The notes under the pieces are model-generated. The model was not told the DNA's origin. It saw only the letters and a program-made list of their open reading frames with translations, and did no database searches. A program made the position numbers and the translations under genes. This document shows positions 12,581 to 23,482 of a stretch of DNA of 64,000 nucleotides, piece by piece (the stretch's first letter is position 1; every line of letters begins with the position of its first letter). The stretch is from Gordionus sp. m RMFG-2023. Lineage: Eukaryota; Nematomorpha; Gordioida; Chordodea; Parachordodidae. The stretch covers positions 38,107,366 through 38,171,365 of the forward strand of contig NC_088777.1 in assembly GCF_954871325.1 (NCBI RefSeq). Reading direction: 5' to 3'.

Positions 12581-12796
12581 TAGTGTTGTTAAACGGCTCG
12601 TTTTGAGCCGATTTTTCAAAACGGCTAACTTAATATTTTGGCCAGAAAAATATTGCCTAGGCCTCGAGACTTCGATAATATATGTCTAAACTTTTGTTCC
12701 TTCTATGAGCAAAATCTTCAGGACTGCGTAATATTTTTCTGGATTGAGTTAGCCGTTTTTAAAAATCGGCTCAAAACGAGCCGTTTAACAACACTA
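12581..12796. mobile_element. hAT-type miniature element (TAGTGTTG family) with perfect 8-bp target duplication
   Basis: 216 bp bounded by TAGTGTTGTTAAACGGC and its complement and flanked by CTTTACAC at 12573-12580 and 12797-12804. The inner arms (tcgttttgagccgattttt / aaaaatcggctcaaaacga) are almost perfectly complementary, so this is one of the youngest copies. The 8-bp duplication assigns the family to hAT. Confidence 0.92.
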
Positions 12797-12804
12797 CTTT
12801 ACAC

Positions 12805-14104
12805 CCTACCTTACTTTATTCTAATAGCAATCATTCACAACTCCTTATCCACTTCATTTTAATGGCAATCTTGCTCATACCCCCTCCCCCCTCATCATGG
12901 CAGAAGTGCATGATTAATCGATTAAAACCTCACATTTAAACTACATTAAAATTATGTTAAATTAAAACGAATTATTGAGAAAATTTTAATATCTTATGAT
13001 TGGAAAAATAAAAATTGTAGTTGTAATCTTTATTATATAACATAAAATTATACTAAAATTTTGACTGATATTTTTAACATAAAATATTCTAATGGTTGGT
13101 CGAATGGTTAGAATATTAAATTGGAACACTATGCAAAAAATTATTGATTACATAGATTTGTTATATTATATGTCTCAAGAAATATCAAAGTTTATGTGAA
13201 AACTAAACTGAAAACGTGTATGATATTGTATTAATAAATAATTAAATACAGTCTGATTTTTCTTACGTTTGATTATAAATTTAGATAAATATTTAAGGTT
13301 CCCAAATTATTATAATATGAATAAATTATTAGTTGCATTCCAAGAATCACTGAAAAGGTTCTAAAATCATATAATACAAAATTCAAGAAAAAATTCATAT
13401 ATATATAATAAAAACTAATATAGAAAACGAAAAGATATATATATATATAATAAATACAAATAGTAATACAAATACAAAGTTAAAATAAACATAAAAATAT
13501 TCTAGCATTGTAGATTAGTAGAATATAATTGCCGAAATATTTTAAAACAATAATTTTTAAAAAATCACTTAACCCAATTAACTAAATCGCTCTATCTTTT
13601 ATGTTATTTGGACTTAAAACCTCGGATTAGAAACAATAAATATCCGAATAATGAATAAGAATAAACATAGAACTCAAAAAACTCTATTAGAAATAAAAAT
13701 TAAATTATAAAATTTTAATTCATTTAAATAATTTATTTAAGTTAGAAATTTGTTTTTGGTTTATGTTTATGTTTCTATTTCTCTTTTGTTATTGGTTTAT
13801 ATTTATTTTACTTTTGAATAAATAAATTTGTTTTTGGTTTGAGCCTTAATCAAGGTTTTTTAAAAAATAGCCTATCTCATAAAAATATAAATATTAGCCC
13901 TTATTCTGTAAAAAAAATAACCTATCTTCAAGGCTTGCAACTGCAAGTTTAAAGAAAATATAATGAGAATAATAAAATAGGTTATGTAAAATTTAAAAAA
14001 ACGACCAATGTTTAAGTTTTATATATATCATAATTTCTGAGTTTATTCTGATAGGCTTTATATATAATGGTAAGATATTTAATTATAAGAATATCCTTGC
14101 CTAG
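12805..14104. other. AT-rich stretch upstream of the receptor
   Basis: No exon for transmembrane helix 1 was found. A tRNA-like A-box word (ggtcgaatggttagaat) occurs near 13,097 without a matching B box. Confidence 0.45.
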
Positions 14105-14140
14105 GAATCTATAATGGACTGTTTGGAGAGGCCCTTCTTT
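14105..14140 (+). CDS. Candidate 36-base micro-exon of the receptor (helix 2)
   Basis: An acceptor (ccttgcctag) and a donor (GTATAC) bound 36 bases that are phase 1 at both ends and fit the phase-1 start of the next exon. Joined, they give IYNGLFGEALLC running into MVTLPAYLIHYF. This puts a glutamate nine residues before the proline, exactly where class A receptors have the helix-2 aspartate (2.50). A start at 14,090 is also possible. Confidence 0.4.
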
Positions 14141-14367
14141 GTATACTGTATGTAAAGTTAATCACAGTGTTAAAAGTAGAAAGCAAAATATTTTTAAGTT
14201 TCAATATTTTTTTTGTTATGGATGAACAAATTTTAGAGATCTTATGAATATTCATGTAAGTCACTTTAACAACCATGTAGAAATTTTATTTTTAACATTA
14301 AAATTTATAAAATATTTAAATAATATAAATATTGTTTATTTATTTTGTTCATTCATTATATAATAAG

Positions 14368-16253
14368 GCATGGTGACGCTCCCGGCATACCTGATTCATT
14401 ATTTTTTAGAACACTCAAATGAAATCACGTACTGCCGACAAATGATATTCCTAAACTTTACCAATACTATATCTGGCCTAGTAACAGGATATTCGATAAT
14501 GGGGATAGCTTTGGACAGATATTATGCTGTTATGAAACCCTTCAGCCGTCGGCTTACTCAGATTTACGTTTGGCCTATCATAATAATTATATGGATAGTC
14601 TCCGGCATGGTATCGGTTCCTATCGTCGTAATAATGACTCGCAGGCTACAAATTCTGAAAAATATTGTTATCCAACAATCCTATGATGGCAAGTTAACAC
14701 AGGTTCATTCCACTCTAGAAACCATCATTCATCAGCTAAACAGCCAGATTAAAGGAGAAGGATTGAACGTTACCCTGGCAGCCAGAATTAAGAACTTGAC
14801 CAATTCCATAAATGCCAGCAGTTCTAAGGATACCCTAAATTTTCTCACTCAAATTCGGGAAAATCATAGCAACCAAGCAACGGGGTGCCCTTTGGGACTT
14901 TTGGAGTCCAAAATATTGTTGTATTTTCAGGTCACGGTAGGGTGCGCCATACCCATACTAGTCACTATTCTTTTATACACAAACATGGCCTGCAGACTTT
15001 GGAAATCTCTCAATAAGAATGGGATGTCATCTTATGCAAATGCGCCCCCTACAGTGATAGCTTCAAACATTCAATTCTTAAGCAACAAATCTAATAGATT
15101 TAAGAAAACCAAGAAAGCCAAAAGTATTACAAAAATATTTGAGAAATCTGAAAATAACGGAAAAAATATTTGTATACCACTGTTAAACTACTTGAAATGT
15201 TTACCCGGCTCAAACCAAAATGTTTCAATTAAAGAAGAAAATCCTAATATTATTAGTCCCGAAATGGTAAATAATCGAATGTTATCTCCTAATTTTTACC
15301 TAAATAACAGTTTGGCTAGTTCCTTCTCAAACGAACACAGCAAAACAACTACCCTTTCCAACTCAATCGTTGAGACAACTTCTAAACAAGGAACTCCCAG
15401 CGACGATTATGCAACAAATATTCAAAATTGGATACATAATAATAATGATATAAAAAATACGAAGAATTCACAGAAGAAAAATTTGATTCCATCCTCAAAG
15501 AATGTTATGTTTTTTTCTAAATCACCCATGATAGCGTTCGAACATGAATCAACTAGTCATTTCTTTCCAAGAGATTTAAATTATAATAATTCCGACGATA
15601 AATTGGCTAAAAACAAACAAACACGGCGATCGACGTTCTTTGCGAGTAATTCCTTTGCCCGAAAATTTTCGGATTACAATTTTCCATTTCACAAGAAAAA
15701 CTTCTCTATTTCAAAATCAAGCCTGCAAAAAATCAGGGAAGCCTCCGTTGACTACACTGCTCCTTATAACATATCTGCAGCTGAAAAACATAGACATCTA
15801 AGAAATAAGCAGGCTGCTAAGATGGTCATAACCCTAGTCATTCTCTATTTGGCCTGCAATATTCCTTTCTACATATTTTCGGCTCTAGGAATTCGTGGAG
15901 TGATTACGGATTCCACCTTGATTCACATACATAATCTGTTCATTCACACTGATCACTGGTTACATTTGGCAATTTATTTAGTGTTTAACGCTAATTTTAG
16001 AGCTATATTCGTTAAAAGATTTATCAAATGCCAATGGCCATCATTCTCCATTAAGGGTTGTTACGAATCATTTGTTCTAAGGTGCAATAATTACTTCAAC
16101 AAACATGAATTTACGTACGTACCAACAGGTAAATCATTTTCCGACGATAGAACCAACAAAAGTTTTAAGGGGGATAAAAGTGAAAAAATTATAAAAAGGA
16201 ATAAGCATGAAGTCGTTGAACGATCCAACTATTTTTCGGTCTACGAAGATTGA
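14368..16253 (+). CDS. Class A neuropeptide-type G protein-coupled receptor, helices 2-7
   Basis: A seven-helix plasma-membrane receptor, missing helix 1 and the N-terminus, which must lie in upstream exons. The exon starts after TAATAAG in phase 1. Residues counted from the ATG at 14370: helix 2 end with proline 5; disulfide cysteine 22; helix 3 with S35, then DRY at 49-51 and P57; helix 4 with W75 and P84; second extracellular loop about 90 residues with cysteine 173 and four N-glycosylation sequons; helix 5 with P195 and the Y..LWKS end common in CCK, trissin and orexin-type receptors; third intracellular loop about 268 residues, rich in S, N and K; helix 6 at 481-506 with CNIP in place of CWxP; helix 7 with HLAIY in place of NPxxY, then FNANFRAIF as helix 8. 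The frame is intact to the stop, so loss of these switches looks tolerated. The ligand cannot be named. Confidence 0.88.
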
Positions 16254-16839
16254 ATTTATTATCCATTTAAATGTTTAATTCATGTGATATTTATTATAAT
16301 ATTTTGTAAAATAAATTTGAAAAAATGGAAGGCAGTATTATATCTACATCTTAATTCCATAATTACTTTGCAGCTTACTAAGCTGCACTCTTTAGTTTAG
16401 ACTCTAAAAATGGATTTCCATTGCATTTGGTACGCTATCGTTTTCCTAATTTATTTTATTTCTTTATTCTAGATATAAAAAAATCTTTGATCTTTTTAAA
16501 AGTAAAAGAAAGAATAACTTCTTAATGGTTTCCAAAGTAAAACAGATATATTAATATTAATATTAATTAAAATAAAATATAAAATAAAGAATAAAGTATT
16601 AAAAAAAATTACAAGTATTATAATATCCAGTTCAAAAACTATCTTAATTAATACCTACCTATAAATAAGTTAATTATTTGAACCTTAAAAAGTTTAAATT
16701 CTTAATTTCAATATTAATTAATATTTTAGGTTAAAATATTTTTATGAATTTAAAAATTTGAGGGCAGTCTTCCATCTGCGTTAGAATAGCTGAAGTTAGT
16801 CTATATGATGAATATCTATTTTATGATATATTCATGAAT

Positions 16840-16995
16840 TATTATTTGACGGTATTAGCTACCCAAGTTAGTTTAAAAGGGTGTCCTAAACCATTTATTT
16901 ATTTTTTCTCCTTATAAATATTATTTATAGAAGAGAATCTTGAAAATATTTTAATTGCATGCAGGAAAATACTTTGTATATTTGATATAATTTAG
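16840..16995 (+). pseudogene. hAT transposase C-terminal scrap
   Basis: Plus-strand pieces LATQVSLKGC and EENLENILIACRKIL match the hAT dimerisation region seen better preserved near 41.1 and 62.5 kb (ATQVSV, K/ERCF, ENIL). The frame is interrupted between the pieces. No element ends were found. Confidence 0.6.
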
Positions 16996-17094
16996 AACAT
17001 CTACCATCTATATGCACAATAAAAAAGTCGTTAGCAGTTTTAGAGGTTTTGGTGTTAAAAAAATGTGCTTTCCAATAAATTTGTTTGTATGCGA

Positions 17095-17145
17095 AAAGGT
17101 TTGAACCGACTGTTTTAAAGCAGTCAAATCATCCTATGTTATTTT
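17095..17145 (-). other. tRNA-like fragment
   Basis: The minus strand reads gactgctttaaaacagtc, a 5-bp stem around a TTTAAAA-containing loop, followed directly by ggttcaaacc, a B-box-like word. It resembles part of the tRNA-like sequence near 58.35 kb. Too short and broken to be a working tRNA. Confidence 0.3.
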
Positions 17146-18702
17146 TTTTACAAGTAAAGCTTGAATTCCGCACCGTTACTATTATCTGAAAAACTAAACA
17201 CCAACCGATATTCAATGACTGGGAAATAGTTTAATTATTTCTATCTTATAAAGAATTAATCTTTGTCAATAGTCTCACTTTGCCTTATACCACAGTTGAA
17301 AAATATAACTAATTTGTTTATAGTAGTTTCATGCTTGTGGTCATCTTAATTTTATTTCTTTTTCATTATGAATTATCTTGATCTACATGGGGGAAAATTT
17401 GCAATCAAATTAAAATTTAGTTTAAAAAATTGTATGAAGTTGAAAGTTAGTATATATGTCGTTAGTTGAGATTAAACAATAATATATAATTATATATTTT
17501 TAAAAAATTGAAGGCTAAAAGACGATAATTTATAAGAATCGTAAAATGAATATAAATTTATAAGTAATTTTTTTTTTAAATTAATTAAATATTTAGTTGA
17601 TTGAGTTAATTTAATTTACGAAACCATGTATTAATGAAAATAAATTATTTTTTAATGCTCCGTTATTTTCTATTTTTCTCATCCCTTTTCTTTCTTTCTT
17701 TCGGTTATTAGGATAAACATTCTCTCGGGGATTGGATTTTTTTTCAAAATTTAAATTAGTCCAGGGAACATTTGATAATATCTAAACTCAAGGAATCCTC
17801 ACCTGAAGTAAATATTTTAATTTGATTAAATATATTTTAAATTAAAATAAACAACTGAGGTAAGGGGTGGAATTAAGTAGAGATATATGGTTTAGGGCTA
17901 ATTAAAAGTTTATATATGAGTTAGGCTAGAGTCAGGGCCGTGTTTAAAAAATAAATACGGCATCCCTTTGATATACCCTAATTTACTTAAGCTTGAAAAT
18001 CATAAAACAACGAACTAGTTTTGTTATTTTTAGAATAGGATTTGTGAATAAGCAACTAAGATTAATTTATGCAATATATTATAGTAAAATACGTAATAAA
18101 TAAGTGAATGTGCAAAAGCCATTAACTAATTCCTAATGTTTTCATTTCATACTTATTCTTTATCATGAATAACACCAAAAAAATTAATTTCCCTTCTACG
18201 CTTATAATTTTTTCGCTTTCAAATAGTCGAACATGAAGAAAATCATATCCTATATTGGATTAGGATCGACTTCTAAATTTAGTCTCCGATCGGACTGGGA
18301 TTTTCGAAGAAAAAAAAACTCGGATTGGATCAACGGGATATAAAATTTTATTTGTTGGATTAGGCTGGACCTGAAAAAATAAATCTGATGTAGGGTTTTC
18401 ATTAAAAATTGATTATATGTTTCAAATATCAACATATGTGATATGACGATTGATTGTTGCGTATTTCAGTTAATAAGTTAAATTAATTAATCATGAATTA
18501 AAATTATTTACTATGTTTTAAGTTGTTTAATGCTTTTTTAGATTATTTTTTTTATATTCCATTTTAATAATAAAATAATTACTCTAGAGCAAAAGTATGA
18601 AAAGTTCGATTTTTGTATTGTAATTTAGAAAAACATGAATGCCGTAAAAAATCAAATAATATCAAAATGAACAAAATCTATTTGTTTTTAAAACTACGTC
18701 AG

Positions 18703-18965
18703 ATCCTGTAATGGTAGAAGATAATATTAAGGAAGATGAGAATGCGCTGATTTTCAAGGTTACAAAATACTCTATTAATGGTGGTAAACCTGTCGAATTC
18801 GTAAATAGGGATGTTCCAGTTAATTATTCGGATAACAAATTGATTATGAGTTGTCAATATGCATCGGAGTTAAAATCTAGATATATCGCCCTCCTCCGAG
18901 CAGGCGTAGAAGACGAGACCGCTTTGAATTTAATATCCAAGACAATGGAAAGTATAATAATATAA
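18703..18965 (+). CDS. Last exon of an unrecognised protein-coding gene
   Basis: Begins after an acceptor (tacgtcag) in phase 1. The first in-frame ATG is at 18711, and the exon runs 87 codons to a TAA. Peptides include DENALIFKVTKYSINGGKPV, EFVNRDVPVNYSDNKLIMSC, QYASELKSRYIALLRAGVED and ETALNLISKTMES. The mix of acidic and basic residues, with a probable helical end, looks like a soluble protein's C-terminus. Only one cysteine, no signal or membrane segment. A 39-base upstream exon near 18,603-18,641 (ending GCC|GTAAAA, phase 1) is possible. The ATG could also be the true start of a small protein. I do not recognise the family. Confidence 0.6.
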
Positions 18966-18979
18966 TTTATTTGGATCTG

Positions 18980-19490
18980 ATGAGGTCAAAATTTTAAGCC
19001 AGCCCGGATTTGAATTTTTTTTTATTTTAAAGCTCGATCCAGACCAAGATTTTTCCTAAAAATATATTTGGCCCTGCCCGGGTTGTTAATTTTGATCCCG
19101 GGTTAGAATTATTAAAATTTTGTAATTTTAAATAATTTTGGCTATATTTTAATTGCTTCCAAGGGAAATCGAAAATATGAGTAGTAAATGGATATTAATA
19201 TCTTTGCCAAAAATATTACGCAAGCCTTGCTCACATATGGTAGAAATGTTTGTACATCTATTAACGAAATCTCGACTTGCATAACATTTTTTGGCTAAAA
19301 TATTGGGTTAGCCCTTTTTAAAAATCACGCCGTTTAACAACACTAGATTGATTAATATTATAATATTAAATTTATTATTTTTAAATTGGTTTAGCTAAGA
19401 TTTTCAATTTTTTTAATTTTTAAGCACATCCCATAAATAAACTCGGCCCGTATTTTTTAAATTATATCTTCGGCTTGTTCCGGATCGGTC
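18980..19490. mobile_element. hAT-like GC-rich miniature element split by a second one
   Basis: Words such as ccagcccgg, ccctgcccgggtt and gatcccgggtt on the left, and aactcggcccg and ggatcggtcttgcaga on the right, resemble the arms of the elements near 59.3 and 35.0 kb. Between them, at about 19,207-19,345, lies a TAGTGTTG-family copy that lost its left arm and ends CGTTTAACAACACTA. Both are old. Confidence 0.5.
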
Positions 19491-20124
19491 TTGCAGATTT
19501 TTAATATTTATTAATAATTAAATAGAAAATGGATTTGAATAAAAAGGAAGAAAAATATATCTCTATGTGTTTTTAAAAAAATAACACTATGTGAACTAAA
19601 AAGAGCTAGGAATAAATTTTAAAATCAAAAACGATTTATTTGGAAAATGTACATACATTAAAGTCCTCCATTGGGAAGCATATAACGAAATATGGCATCT
19701 GTTATAGCCAATGACATTGACTACAACCAGAGTTGGGCAGTACCGCGAATACTTGTATCTAAGATACAAGATCCTTTTGTATCTTATACTCAGTATCGAC
19801 ATTTTTAATAAGATACTAGTATCTGTATCTAAGATCCTTTATTTTGAAAAGAATCTTGTATCTTTTTCATTTTCTTTAAAAAGATACAGATACAGATTCT
19901 TTTTAATAATCTTGTTTAAAACATTTACATATCACACAATGTAACTTTATTTTCTTCGTGAAATCTTGTATTATTTTCTTTATTTTTCCCGCTATATTTT
20001 AAATATATTGATAACCAAAATTAGTTGGAAATGTTATAGGTCACAAAGATAGATAAATTAAAAATAACAACACCAAAACTAAATAAAGGATATATTTTAT
20101 ATGTAATATTTTTTAATTTGTAAA

Positions 20125-20328
20125 ATGTTTAACAATCATAGTAGTGAAGATGAAATTATGGAGGTGGGTTCTCCTGAATCAAATCCGAATCTTAAAATTC
20201 TAGATGGAAAATTTTATAAAATTCATGTGAAAAAGAACAAGGTACAAGCTGAATGTCAAAATTGCAGAAGTAAAAAAGTTATTAAAGGTTCAACAAACTC
20301 CTTTAAAAACTTTGTTAAACATATTAAA
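20125..20328 (+). CDS. First exon of a hAT transposase: BED-type zinc finger
   Basis: Starts at an ATG and codes 68 residues with an acidic N-terminus, then ECQNCRSKK, then NSFKNFVKHIK. This matches the C-x2-C...H half of a BED DNA-binding finger. The exon ends in phase 0 at CATATTAAA|GTATAT, just where the second zinc histidine would follow in the next exon. That exon was not found within the element. It would bind the transposon's subterminal repeats. Confidence 0.65.
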
Positions 20329-20462
20329 GTATATTATATTTTTATTTTATAATTATCAACATAATAATACCTATACTTAACTCCCTCTTAGATAATTGTT
20401 AATAAAATTTTTTATAGAAGATGGTTGATTACAAATTAAAATCATTTTGGATATATATTTTT

Positions 20463-21380
20463 TAGGGGTGTGTCGATACCACTTTTTGGAGGCCGATTCG
20501 ATATTCCCGATATTAAATTGATATCGGCCGATTACCGATCCGATATCATATCTAACTTTGTATTCTCTAAAGATACCAATGCTTTTAATTTTTAATATAA
20601 TTTATTAGTATAACATCTATAATTTAGCTATACCATAACTTATGTCATTTAAATATATTATAATGATGAGTTATAGTTTATTTTCATTTCAATTGCAATT
20701 CTAAAAGTATATAAAATATTTTTATTATTAAATCACTTTTTATAATAAATAATAACATTAATCTATATACATAATAAGTAATAAACAATTATATTATGAA
20801 ATTTGAAATAAATATTTAAAATAATATTTAACATTAATATAACAAAGATTTCTTTTTAGAAATACCAATATTTCCAATTTATCAGAGGTCAGCTTGCGGC
20901 AATAATAACTGTCAATATCACCAGCTTCACTAAAAACAGATTCTGAAGAGAATCTCGCACACCTTTATAAACAGAATGCGCAAAAAAATAACAATATGGC
21001 AGAATATTGATTAATTAATTATTAAACATAATAATTTTCTTTAATGCATTTTAAATTGATTAAATTTTGTAAATAAATACTGTAATGTAATTTTACTTAT
21101 ATCATAAATAAATAAAAGTAACTAATAAAGTTAAATTCTACCTTATTATAATTATTTAATTAAGAGCCTTTTAAAATTATCTAATATTTTTATATATCAA
21201 TTGTAGCTTAAATATTTTCTCTAATAAGAATTTGCTAAAATAATTATATATAAAATATATTAGGGATGTGCCGATTTTTTTATCGGATCGGATCGGGCTG
21301 GTTTCACCCATTTTAAAATATCGGTTATCCGCCAATATTATAAAATTTGATCCGATATAAAATGGCTTCTTTAACAAAAA
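20463..21380 (-). pseudogene. Scraps of a second hAT family nested in the 19.7-22.2 kb element
   Basis: The minus strand at about 20,860-20,985 gives RFSSESVFSEAGDID and SDKLEILVFLKRN, the typical hAT dimerisation end (S-ER-FSEAG...LS...). To its left, TAGGGGTGTGTCGATACC at about 20,465 looks like that family's terminus. A similar but different terminus (TAGGGATGTGCCGAT) occurs at about 21,264 in the same orientation. No matching right ends were found, so these are truncated insertions or deletion remnants. Confidence 0.6.
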
Positions 21381-22253
21381 TAAAATGTTGTAAAATTTTT
21401 AAAAAAATTATATATAAAATCATTTATTTTTATAAATAATATCGAAATCCATTTTTATGTATATTTTTTTAATAATAATTATGTATTTAATAATTATAAT
21501 ATAAAGTTGTACATTATTATGATATTTTTTATATATAATTAATGATTTTGCAAGAAATATATAAAAAAAAATTGAAAAGAGATTTAAATGATATTTATAT
21601 ATATGATATTACAAACGCAAGAATTAATAAATCATATTAGTAAATAAACTAATTTAAATAATACATAAAATCACAAATAAATAATGATAAATACTTATTA
21701 AAGATAATGAATAAAATAAAACTAGTATATTTTTTTAGAGATGCCATTTAGCCATATACTCCGAATATAAGCTATATTTAAAACAACACAGAAAATAACC
21801 TGCAATTTCTAATAAATCATTTGATTTAATTTTTTTTTCTTATTTGCAAATTTTCAACTCCCATTAAATATACTACTCTCCCTTCCCTGTTTAAGCTATT
21901 AATGGGCAAAAACCAATATTAAAATCCCTGGTTATTATAATTAATTTATTAATAAATATTTTATTAATTATTGCAAATATTCATTCTTATATGTGTATGC
22001 TATGTTCTTCACAAATAAATAATAAAAACTGTATTTTATAAACTATTCTAATTTAATTGGTATTTATAATTTAAAAGTATCTTGTATTTAAGATACTCTA
22101 ATTTAGTAAAAGATACAAGTATCTTTTATCTTGTATCTTTTTGATATTTTGAAAAAGATACTAGTATCTGTATCTAAGATTCATTTTTTTATAAAGAATC
22201 TGTATCTGTATCTAGATTCTTTTTCTGGAGACCTGTCCAACTCTGACTACAAC

Positions 22254-23356
22254 TAACTTCAATGCTTGTACACTTTTAATCAATTAATTTTCAATCTAGG
22301 TTAGTATTAATGTCATTGAACAAAACCTCTAAATATTTGCAACTATGCGACGTTATTAATGCTCAATCACACCATCATTTTTTTTAGCCATTTTCTTATT
22401 TAAAAAAAAATTGATTATCATACGATTTTTATTTCATTTTAATAAACTATTAATTTAAAATAATATAGATAATAAATAATTATCAAATTTTAAATATAAT
22501 ATCTAACTGTAATAATACAATTCGAAATATTCGATTTTTAAAAATATTCATAATAAGCGGCTTGTATCTTCCTTATATTTCAATTCATTGAGTCGTGGAA
22601 TCAATTATTCTTTGACATCCACTTTTATATATGGAATTTCGAATAGATTCTAAAAATAAATTCTTGAGAAAATCCTTGGTTTTTGATCACATTAAAGCTT
22701 ATTTATCAAGGTTATTATATTATAAGTTAATTCATGTTATGTGTAAAACTCTAGCCCTTTTTAACATATTAGATAATTTCTTTGAAGATAATCAGGATAG
22801 AAGGCATCTGGTATGATTCCAGATCGTATTCCTAACACTACCCTAAATAATATAAAACTGATTCATCGCTGAATAAAGTATTATAACATTGCTCTATGTT
22901 TAAATTAATATGATTATTCATCCAGTTCTTTTCTTGAAGAGTTGCCAAGAGGCTTAAAAAAATTTAAAAAATAAGAAAGATTTAATAAAAAATTATAATA
23001 TTTTTGCTTTATAGAACATCCCATAAAATCTTTTCTATAAAGACACGTGTATATTCGCATGCGAACAGTGCGATAATCAAACATTTCTAAAGCCTTTGTT
23101 GTATATTAAATAATTACTAATTCCTATTGTTAGCAAAATCTTGTTAATATTTTGCTTTTTATATATTTAGGATGTCAAAAAAATAAATACTTTTTTTAAA
23201 AAACTTATGTCTGTAAAAAATATAAATAGGGTGAGTGATCATTAATGATTAGCATTAATAAATATACATTGGAGGTATTCAATAAAATAATTTAATGATT
23301 CAATTATTATTCTTACATTATATTTTTTATATTATCTTTTATTTTGTGTTTTAAAG
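22254..23356. other. AT-rich stretch with possible coding fragments
   Basis: A frame from an ATG at 22,631 (61 codons, for example DSKNKFLRKSLVFDHIKAYL and NILDNFFEDNQDRRHL), followed in another frame by IPDRIPNTTLNNIKLIHR to about 22,873, looks like decayed or spliced coding sequence. A cysteine-bearing fragment (CIFACEQCDNQTF) follows a possible acceptor near 23,041. Neither could be placed in a gene. Confidence 0.3.
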
Positions 23357-23482
23357 GACCATTTATAGAGATAAAAATCATACAATCTGAATTCGGCGAA
23401 AAAGCTTTTGGACCTTACATCTGTGGGTTAATGGATGAGAATAACTTAATAAGAAATAGGACCATATACCTTAGTTTAAAAC
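23357..23482 (+). CDS. Exon of a surface protein: second half of an Ig-like domain
   Basis: Bounded by an acceptor (tgttttaaag) and a donor (C|GTGAGA), 126 bases, phase 1 at both ends. It codes FIEIKIIQSEFGEKAFGPYI, then CGLMDENNL, then TIYLSL. This is the F-to-G-strand half of an immunoglobulin fold: a polar 'I.I...' strand, the GPYxC cysteine, a hairpin, and a final hydrophobic strand. The first half, with its cysteine and tryptophan, should lie in an upstream exon that I did not find. It is read here as the most N-terminal visible exon of the gene continuing at 25.3, 26.5, 30.0 and 31.9 kb. All of these exons are in the same orientation and phase. Confidence 0.6.

Larger units (their letters stand above)
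16254..18702. other. Intergenic stretch with transposon scraps
   Basis: Apart from the hAT scrap and the tRNA-like piece listed separately, it is AT-rich. A short block at about 17,160-17,235 is less AT-rich and open on both strands (for example minus-strand IEYRLVFSFSDNSNGAEF). It may be a repeat or an exon. Confidence 0.45.
19728..22245 (+). mobile_element. hAT transposon, 2.5 kb, with perfect 8-bp target duplication
   Basis: The ends CAGAGTTGGGCAG and CTGTCCAACTCTG are inverted. ACTACAAC is duplicated at 19,720-19,727 and 22,246-22,253. Both subterminal regions carry many copies of AAGATAC / GTATCTT words on either strand, as hAT transposases need for binding. A BED-finger exon is intact near the left end. 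The rest of the transposase frame is gone, and the middle holds scraps of a second hAT family in opposite orientation. Probably non-autonomous now. Confidence 0.9.
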
